A DNA stretch of 64,000 bases from Eutreptiella sp. 'Long Island Sound 2002' (taxonomy: Eukaryota > Euglenozoa > Euglenophyceae > Eutreptiales > Eutreptiaceae), in NCBI GenBank assembly GCA_964036045.1, contig OZ038388.1, positions 5,680,058 to 5,744,057 on the forward strand. Reading direction: 5' to 3'. Positions 57,501 to 64,000 of the stretch are shown here, in pieces. The notes under the pieces are model-generated. The model was not told where the DNA came from. It did not search any database and saw only the letters and a list, made by a program, of their open reading frames with translations. The stretch's first letter is position 1. Each line of letters starts with the position of its first letter. The position numbers and the translations under genes were made by a program.

Positions 57501-60500
57501 GCGGAATGCCACATGGGAACTGCTGGTGCCCTTCTCAAGCGGCTCAAGCAGCTTTTCACAGCTCAGGCAGCTTGCCAGGGCCCAGTAATCTGAGGCTGTA
57601 ACTTCCCTACAACAACCCCACAACTTCCCCACAACAACGCAGACGAAATATTGTGCCTAAGAATTTGCCTCAACGACACAGATTTCCCCAGACGCCTGCC
57701 GAAAATGTGTCCAGCACTCGGGCCCATGCTCAAAGCTGAGACTGATCATTGGATACCACTTACCATTACTTCTGCAGACACGCCACCCACCCTACCCAAA
57801 AAAAAAACACTGCATACCTCACAACCCGCAGCTCGTGCCTCATGAGCATGCTACATACATGTTGCATGTTCTGTCGCTAGCCCAAACAAGCAAGCCTGTC
57901 CTCTCTCCCAGTGACCTGCTATAAAAACGTATGAAATGAAGAATGGGGCCGCCATGTACTGCTGATACTGGAAGATCAGGGGTCGTGCAATGTTGGATGC
58001 CCAGCTGTCCAATGTCATCACCTGAAATAATGCATGCAGGACTGTGGTTGCAGATGTGGAAGGGGGGCACTCGGGGGTGGTCAGTGATTGGAATGCGTTG
58101 ATGTTCTTGGAATTAAAGCTGTGTTGTTCGGGTTGTGGGGACTGTAGGACCTCGTGCCTCAAAACTTCCCTTTGCTCAGGGTTTCAGTTGAGCCGAGCGT
58201 GCTGAAGCCTGGGTTCATTCAGGTGCGGGGAAGGCGTGCAGCTCAAGTGGGAGGAAGAAATGTGGTATTGCAAGACGCAACCCGAACAAGCCAGGAGGCG
58301 CGCCACCATCAGCCAATCAGCCGCAGAAAAGATGGGTCTGTGCCCTGCACCAGAAATTGCTGTGGTGGTTTGAACGGGCATCTCTTTCGTGCAAAACAGA
58401 GGCATGTTTGTTGATCACCATCATGAACGAAAGCCAAGGCAAGGAAGCTGTTCACCGTTGCAAAAGAGACTCATACGCTTCGAGCCCTGCGGCACCACAG
58501 CACTGGCCAAAATGACATTTACGATGTAGGTTTACGCATGCAGAGGAAGGAAAGAGGGCGAGGGGATGCAGCCAGGCTGGGGCGGGTGTGGGGGTGGGGT
58601 GGGGGCTTGCCAGCGCAAACAAGTGTAGGTCATGGGGGAGGCGGTGACAGCCCTCGCAAAAAATCCGCGGCCTTCGCAGCAACAGATTTGATAAACCCCG
58701 CACGTCCATATCCAGCCCCGTCCTACGTATTGGTTATGCTGGGCGTTTGTGGGAAGGGGTGGCAAGCAGAGACTCAATACATTCAGAGGAGAGCACAGAA
58801 AATACTGGTCCGCCCACCCCGCCAGGAAACGACCAACCGAAGCCCCGGCCCGAGAAGCAGCATGTGGCTCCAAACGGCCGTCATAACTGCTGGACGGCCT
58901 CAGTTTTCCTTCTGTAAGTAAAGAAACATTGGTCTGCCGTGTGCAATTTACAGGGACGTTTGCACAAGCCAATGCTCTTCCCAAGTAAGTGATCTTGACA
59001 GTGCACAACACTTCATTCATGTGGTCACAGAAGCACGGGTCTTTATTCTCCTGACAATCAACGGCCGGCAGGAGTTATAAGGTTAGATAAGAGTTCGAAA
59101 GAAGGGAAGTCGAGACACGGAAATAACACCGTCCACCCTTTTAACATGTATTCTAGAATTAAGAGGTAATTTCGCCGGTTATTGTCGGGGGGCGGGGTGG
59201 TAGAGCGATTACATACACGCCTTGGCTTGTGTGTGGGACATCCCAACCCTCTGTGGGCACATCCCGCACAGGGCTTGGGGGTGTAGGATTTTTGCCAAAA
59301 TTTTGGGATTACGATGGTGGGGCGAACACCAGACGCACTGCTGTTGCTGTCTTTGTGACCTCTGTTTCCTGTCCTCAGGCACTAACGCACAAATCAAGTC
59401 TTTCGCCGCTGGTTACGGCGCTGAGTTCCAACTCTTTGGCAAAATTGACGTGAATGGACCGAACGAATCTGAGGTTTACTCTTACTTGAAGTCGAAATTC
59501 CCAGGGCCAGTGCCTTGGAACTTTGGCGCCAAGTTCATTGTTGGCAAGCACGGTGTCCCGGTCAAGCGATATGCTACCGGAGACAACTGGGGGGAGATCG
59601 AGCAGGAAGTGAACAAACTGCTGTAAGCAGTGCGCCGGACACACGAACGGCAGGTGTGCGTGTGCGTCTGTCAAGTTTTCCGTTGTCCATGACGGGTGGA
59701 GTTGGATCGGGTTGTGGAGCCTATGGGGGGGGGGCTTGTTGCCCACTGCACAGTGCCATCATCCCTGTCCCACACATCCCAACAAGAGTCGAATTGCAAC
59801 TCCGGGTCGATTACCATTGGAATGGCCGATATGTACAACCACTACTATCTGATTGATCCGTATGATGCATGACCGGTACCGCAGAGGTCCCCGGTTCGAA
59901 TCTTTGGAAGTACCTTTCGTTTTGCATTTTGGGGGGCAGGAATTTTTTGAGTAGCGAAAGATATTCATGCGAAAACACCTCCAAAACCGTCGAATTCGAA
60001 ACGGGGAAGATGGGTCCGCTTGGACCCCTCGCCGGTTGAGGGGGGAAATTACTGCGAACCGATGCTTTTGCGTGCTGTCGGCGGCAATCACCCTCTCGGA
60101 CAGACCAGTGGTGGGCATGGCTCACGCAACACAAGCACACCTGAAACATGGTGAGCATGCCCTTTGCAAAATTCCCAAATTCCTCATCCATATCTTCACG
60201 GAAGAATTCTACGCCGATGATGGACCAGATGGCCATAATCAGGCCCAAGATCACGAAAGCGTTGCCCACGCCCGGCAGCGATACCATCACCCCTACCACG
60301 ATTTTCCGCAGGCTGGGAATGCGCTTGAACAAGCGGAAGACACGGAAGGCGCGGAAAAGGCGTAAGACCACGATCCCGGGCATCTGGGGGTATATCAAAG
60401 AGATGGTGCTGATCAGGACGATGACGAAGTCGAATATGTTCCAGCCTGATGCAGCCGGAGTACCGTGTGCAAACATGCATGTTGGTCGTACCCCCTATGT

Positions 60501-62605
60501 CTACTTTGGGTGGCAGTCGTGGCTGGTGCTACCGTGAGGCTGCGGGCCCGTGCACTAGAAGCCCCAAACAAAGGTCCAAGTCTCCCGTTGTGCCAAAGGA
60601 AAAAAAGAGGAAACGCTTTTCCAATGTGGTGACCACCATGGCTCGGATTGGTGTCGGCCGGTCATCGGACGGGGGCGACACAATGAGTGGAGGGGTGCAC
60701 CATAAAAGTTGGTTGGCGAACGGGTCGTGTACATGGGGCAGCGGGCATCCACACAACTGAGGGGGATCTAGATTAGGCTACGGCGGATGAGTGATATGAA
60801 GACGGCCGATAAGGTTGGTAGTGTTTCTTCATTGAGAAATTTTGGGTGTAAAAACACCCACACGGGGCACCTATGGCACATCACGCATCGCGATTTGAGC
60901 AAGCCCCAAGTCCAATGGCAGACCGGTCGTTTTTGGGCGCATGCCGTGGTGTCGGCGCGGGTTCTTGGCGTTGGGATGGTGGGTGGTTGGGGGGTTGCGA
61001 TGATCCAAGTCGCGTTGATCGCGGGAGTGTTCCTGTAGCCCATACACAGCAAACTTCCATTTTTTTGTGGAGGACAGAAGCAACAAAGCAGCTGAACGTG
61101 GGAAGGGGGCATCAAGCGGCTTCCGCTATCTAAATCTAAAACGAACACGTGTTGCATGTGGGTGTTGAATTTGCCTTCGTGGATGGTGATGCCTCACGGC
61201 ACGCCGACTTGCACGGCACGTCGGAGTATGAGGCACGCCACGCCGACTCGCATGCTACGAGCATAAATTGGTCCAATGTCCGTCCAAATTTGACAAGCAT
61301 ACCCGATTTCCAGAATGCAAGTAGCCATGACCCGTACATGTTGACGATCAACTCGATCAAGAAGAGCACGCAAAAAATCCACTCAAAAATGGTGAATACT
61401 GTTTGCGCGGTCGAATCTGGTGTGGGAAGAAGTTGCTTCTCTAGGGCACTCACCAAGAAATTGCCAAATATCAAGGCGGCAACCCCGATTTGGACGGAGA
61501 AGCTTGTATACACCTTCTCGACTTTTTGCTGATAAGGTAGCTTCCACACTCGTTCGTCCGGCACTGCCGAGGGTGGGCTGAGCGTCGGGTGACCTACGAA
61601 AACGCATTAAGGTGAAACTCACGCGAAAAATGCCTTCGTTGCTATTGCGTGGGGCGTAAGGGCGCGAATTCCAAGTCCTTTGTGGTCATTAGGCATGCAG
61701 TTCAAGGCATAGGCCTGCGACAACATGAAGGACACCAAAGCTTGGTACATTAAAAGGGCCTCGGACGCACATGGCCTCAAATCGACGTTCCGGCCGAAAA
61801 AAAGGACACTTGAACAAGAATCCCGCAAAACCCATACACATCTCACGGAAGACCTTAAATAGCAATGTGACATAGACGTGAACGGTTGGAGTGCCCTCGA
61901 GGCGCGTAAATTGACTTGCCCTCAAGGCGCGTGAATTGACTTTTGTACGACTCAATGCAAAATGCAAAACAATGACGAGAGCACATGCTCAACAACTAAA
62001 ACGCGTGTGCGTGCCCATGTGTGTGTGGCAGGCGGCGCATATGGCTAGAGGCGGACTGTTTGGACATAGCTGGTATGTGAAAGTGCCGTGGTTTTGCCTT
62101 TGCGTGGGAGGCGGGGGATCGCGCCTTCCGTTGACGCGGATGCATCAAGGTTCCAATTCGCGGACAAGCAGAAGGAAGCCTCTATGCCGCGGTCAAGAAA
62201 ATATGGAAAGTGAAGTGGTTGGCTCGCGTGACGAGCCCTCGCACGGAATTCGGTTGCGCAACAACGCTTGTGCTCAGTCTTGTCTTGAGGGAGAATGGTG
62301 CTTTGATAAATGATAATGATACTATACTGTAATTTAGACCTCGCTCGTACGCTCTCACCACGATGATTACCTTGTCATCTTTTCAATTGCTTGCGTACAA
62401 TGAATGGATTAAGCAATGGTAATGACACGTAGATCAGGTGTCATAGCAAGGGACAAACCCGCGGACACATACCTCTAGCCGACGCCATGCTTCCATGGTC
62501 CATGGGGCTCCCAGCCTCGACATCTTCGGCGCGGTTCGGCGCTTTCTCTTTCTTCCTTTGCTCCTTTTCCTTTGCATTGCGAATAGCGATTTCTGCCGCC
62601 GCCAT
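48443..62605 (-). CDS. Single-domain voltage-gated cation channel with C-terminal coiled coil
   Basis: Seven exons: 62605-62473, 61563-61303, 60445-60141, 58021-57916, 56918-56850, 55545-55447, 48576-48443. They total 1,107 nt and join in frame to 368 residues plus TGA; all introns are GT-AG, phases 1,1,0,1,1,1. S1 is at about 68-85, S2 98-119, S3 133-151 (GWNIFDFVIV). S4 has basic residues every third position (LRLFRAFRVFRLFKR, 159-173). S5 is at 190-212, the pore helix/filter TLDSWAS at 236-242, and S6 about 256-281 (AGIVLANVVVAVLLEK). A Glu/Asp-rich linker and a heptad-like segment (QQIVARIEAFNTRLSKLERTV) follow. One six-helix unit implies a homotetramer, as in bacterial NaChBac (TLESWAS) and the eukaryotic EukCat channels. 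Ion selectivity cannot be read with certainty. It is the best supported host gene here. Confidence 0.9.
48926..49090 (+). repeat. Dispersed repeat D (ACTCAGTAGGAA), copy 1
   Basis: Three CTCAGTAGGA units spaced about 40-90 bases, then CATGTCTGAGCGGGCGGACG. A shorter version lies at 55885-55985; both are in channel introns. Confidence 0.7.
49812..49885 (+). repeat. Dispersed repeat E, copy 1
   Basis: ACTCCCGCTTTCACCAAATGATCCCCCA...CTGGCCCAAGGG...CCCCAGGGGTC. It matches 54705-54775 in the same orientation. Confidence 0.75.
51521..51738 (+). repeat. Dispersed repeat B, copy 2
   Basis: Near-identical to 10664-10880 (CTGTGTGACATTCCGTC to TCAGCGGCGCCC). It sits in the last channel intron. Confidence 0.85.
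52187..53449. mobile_element. Foldback element with long inverted repeats
   Basis: The left arm (about 52187-52541) and right arm (about 53136-53449) are reverse complements. The outer ends read TTTCTCCCCTTGCAAGGC on each side. Inside, CTGGACCGGGGTATATCTGG, ATGAGACATGTAAACGG-type and CACCTGCTTTGGGCTC blocks match. The arms differ by indels. The 600-base centre has tandem units like GTGCACAGTGTCTACAAATT and no transposase. No clear target-site duplication was fixed. It is located in channel intron 6. Confidence 0.85.
54238..54268 (+). repeat. (AC)n microsatellite
   Basis: About 14 AC units, in channel intron 6. Confidence 0.9.
54705..54775 (+). repeat. Dispersed repeat E, copy 2
   Basis: ACTCCCGCTGTCACCAAATGATGACCCA...CTGGCCCAAGG...CCCCCAGGGGGTC. 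Compare 49812-49885, 4.9 kb away in the same intron. Confidence 0.75.
55447..55545 (-). CDS. Channel gene, exon 6 (acidic linker)
   Basis: The acceptor is TGCTCTTCCCAG|AG, after a strong pyrimidine tract, and the donor AACG|GTCAAC, 99 nt, phase 1 to 1. It encodes EDDNKDEEEATNAAMTEHPE and PELQQTANG. Homology gives no help here; the exon is accepted because phase and splice sites fit both neighbours. Confidence 0.65.
55885..55985 (+). repeat. Dispersed repeat D, copy 2
   Basis: AACTCAGTAGGAA, ACTCAGTAAGACCC and ATTATGTCTGACCTGCCGGACG. It lies in channel intron 5. Confidence 0.65.
56850..56918 (-). CDS. Channel gene, exon 5 (end of S6)
   Basis: The acceptor is TGCATCTACAG|GA and the donor GCCG|GTGTGG, 69 nt, phase 1 to 1. 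It encodes GIVLANVVVAVLLEKYL, with the Asn and the AVLLEK pattern that closes S6 in this superfamily. Confidence 0.88.
57916..58021 (-). CDS. Channel gene, exon 4 (selectivity filter)
   Basis: The acceptor is TTATTTCAG|GTG and the donor GCAG|GTCACT, phase 0 to 1. The joint MLTMFQ/VMTLDSWAS is the pore helix and filter. The exon continues through IARPLIFQYQQYMAA into S6 (PFFISYVFIA). Confidence 0.92.
59379..59626 (+). pseudogene. Glutathione peroxidase terminal exon, antisense in a channel intron
   Basis: After the acceptor TTCCTGTCCTCAG, 81 codons read GTNAQIKSFAA, LFGKIDVNGPNE, WNFGAKFIVGKHG and VKRYATGDNW, ending VNKLL and TAA. This is the C-terminal half of a glutathione/thioredoxin peroxidase, including the catalytic Trp of WNF. 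The upstream parts (NVASKCG with the redox Cys, FPCNQFG with Gln) were not found on the plus strand within 10 kb upstream. It is either a stranded exon copy or the last exon of a gene with very long introns. The frame is undamaged, which favours a recent event or real use. Confidence 0.75.
60141..60445 (-). CDS. Channel gene, exon 3 (S3-S5)
   Basis: The acceptor is CTGCATCAG|GC and the donor TTTCAG|GTGTGC, phase 1 to 0. It holds S3, the S4 voltage sensor with five Arg/Lys at three-residue spacing, the S4-S5 linker KRIPSLRKIVVGV, S5 and the start of the pore loop (KGMLTMFQ). Confidence 0.93.
61303..61563 (-). CDS. Channel gene, exon 2 (S1-S2)
   Basis: The acceptor is CCTCGGCAG|TG and the donor TCGG|GTATGC, phase 1 to 1. 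It encodes the pre-S1 linker VPDERVWKLPYQQKVEK, S1 (VQIGVAALIFGNFLVSAL) and S2 with the acidic residues of FEWIFCVLFLIELIVNMYG. Confidence 0.9.
62473..62605 (-). CDS. Channel gene, exon 1
   Basis: ATG at 62605-62603, 44 codons plus one base, donor AGAG|GTATGT. It encodes a cytosolic N-terminus starting MAAAEIAIRNAKEKEQRKKE. An AG acceptor (AAGTTTGCAG) ends one base before the ATG, so a leader intron or trans-splice site is likely. If the exon is internal, the protein would be longer at the N-terminus. Confidence 0.75.
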
Positions 62606-62609
62606 ACTG

Positions 62610-64000
62610 CAAACTTTTTAAAACTATGTCATCTTCATGAGTAGATCAAAGCTAACAATCTTTAGCCTAGAAAGCGCAAAGGTTGAAACTTGTCCATACG
62701 TATCAAAACTCCGCTGCATCCGAACAAGATTGCATTCACTTAAGCATGCACGCACACACACACATGTGTAGCAAAAACAAGAGCGATCTCTTGAGGAGGT
62801 GTAGGAGGCCACGCGAGCTCGGGCTCAACAAAGAAAGCATAACGTGAGTGCAGCGTTCAATGTATTCGAGTGAGAACAACCACCACCACCTATCGCACGG
62901 AAACTTATCGCAACTCACGTTCAAAGTTGAGGCATAGTGTACAACGCTTTGGATTAAGGTCCTTGTGGCCAACAAGCAATGTTGGTTGGCACGTCAATTC
63001 AAGACATTGAGGACGTTGTTTCGTAGCCACAGGCAAAAGAACGTGTGACAATTGATGTCATGTGTTCGCTTTCCACGCAAGTGGTGTTCGTTCGGGTGCT
63101 AGGCAACATGCATTCCAAACATGTGGTCACTCGGCTTGGGAGCGTAGATATGATTACATCCGTCCACGAGACAAAGAAGAGCTTGAATATCCCAAGCTAT
63201 ACGCAAAGGGAGACATGGTGATTTTGCGCTTCACTTTTTATCTCTTGTGCACGCGGTTGGATATTGATGCTCGCATTGCCGTTCACATAGACATCGACAC
63301 GGGCTCATATTCTAAAGATTCCTCTTTGTAAGTAATGGTGGCTTTCATTCAGCGAAAATTGCCTTCGACGCAGACGCGACGTCGCAAGATGATCACAAAG
63401 AAATCAAAATGACGACGTGTGTCATGGGTTCAGGTCTGCGTGCACCCCGTTCGAAACCGACAGATAAACAAGCGGTTTCCTTCACTTTGTTGCTTTGAGG
63501 GGATTATGTCACCATTTTGTGCACCGGTTGAATTCAGATCCTGAGCAGACACAGTTGAAAACACCACTGTCTTCGCTTAAACGTCACCTTTCAAGCATCA
63601 GAATTCCGTGGGTCAAAAAAATGGTGGACGCTTGACAGATAAGAAAGCGCAGGCGACAGGTCAGTTTGAACAAGAATGAGCAGACGACAGACATGAGGGT
63701 AGGGGACATAAATTTGCACCAATTTGCAAGCGCTCTCTGGTCTCCGCGGGATGTGTGGTATTCACCTACTTAATCTACATCACCTATCGCATGAGATTAC
63801 CACTGGTGAACCGCGGCGAATGCTTCACTCTAACCCTGAATTCTTCCAATCCCTTAGTCAATACATGCGCATCGCGGAACATCAAAACCAAAGCACCATC
63901 AACCGAGAGGCCCTGGGACCAACCAAAGGTGACCAGTCGGGATGCTTGGGCGCAATGGGCGCACACTCGCCTAATGTACAATGTGGAACCCTGGTACACA
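62610..64000. other. Upstream flank of the channel gene; no gene assigned
   Basis: Probably holds the channel promoter and leader exon. A minus-strand frame at 63999-63784 (ASRLVTFGWSQGLSVDGAL) and a plus-strand frame at 63062-63331 (KEELEYPKLYAKGDMVILRF) have non-repetitive composition and could be exons of something else. Neither is recognised, and the first is cut by the window edge. Confidence 0.3.

Noticed and set aside
59222-59378. Upstream extension of the glutathione peroxidase frame
   Set aside because: The peptide before 59379 does not resemble the family and a pyrimidine-rich acceptor sits exactly at the homology boundary, so it is intron sequence.
59860-59905. tRNA-like sequence with GGTTCGAATC
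   Set aside because: The T stem does not pair and no A box lies at the right distance.
61186-61564. ATG-type start at 61564 for a short channel protein
   Set aside because: The codon is GTG and lies at a splice acceptor; the upstream exon at 62473-62605 fits in phase.

Overview
The window is nuclear DNA from a eukaryote, most likely a unicellular one. Two genes can be built exon by exon. Both have canonical GT-AG introns of roughly 0.4 to 6.9 kb that are packed with repeats. The rest is dominated by non-LTR retrotransposon (LINE) remains, short dispersed repeats, microsatellites and unusually many long G or C homopolymers. A free-living protist or alga with a large repeat-rich genome fits, because single-domain voltage-gated cation channels outside bacteria are known mainly from protists and algae. 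The lineage cannot be fixed from the sequence.

Layout. (1) Minus strand, 13832 down to the left edge: a multi-exon gene for a type II membrane protein resembling an O-fucosyltransferase-fold glycosyltransferase. The first six exons join without any frame break to 492 residues, and a seventh begins at 495. Its introns hold LINE ORF1-like debris (10.5-12.8 kb), several short dispersed repeats and two MITE-like elements. (2) 14.96-18.03 kb: a decayed LINE, minus strand. (3) 19.0-21.6 kb: another LINE-type RT/RNase H element whose RT core (motifs A and B) is inverted in place. (4) 25.0-30.1 kb: a SINE-like unit and a nearly intact 1,315-codon RT/zinc/RNase H ORF, minus strand. (5) 30.3-34.75 kb: tandem and inverted duplications and a scrambled CS-domain/cyclophilin gene. 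(6) 34.9-36.28 kb: a LINE ORF1 tail overlapping an AP-endonuclease ORF by ATGA. (7) 36.3-48.4 kb: repeats only, including a third MITE-like element (39.26-39.84 kb). (8) Minus strand, 62605 to 48443: a complete seven-exon gene for a 368-residue single-domain voltage-gated cation channel with a C-terminal coiled coil. A glutathione peroxidase terminal exon sits antisense in its third intron, and a long foldback element lies in its last intron. (9) 62.6-64 kb: nothing assignable.

The two host genes are unrelated in function: one is predicted to act in the Golgi/ER, the other in a membrane as a homotetrameric ion channel. They share gene architecture: mostly phase-1 introns, and a strong AG acceptor 1-5 nt before the predicted start codon. 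The best candidates for something new are the MITE-like family whose terminal inverted repeats begin with a C/G homopolymer next to TA, the compact single-domain channel, and the in-place inversion of the RT core. All gene models here come from reading splice sites and conserved patterns by eye; no search or transcript data were available.
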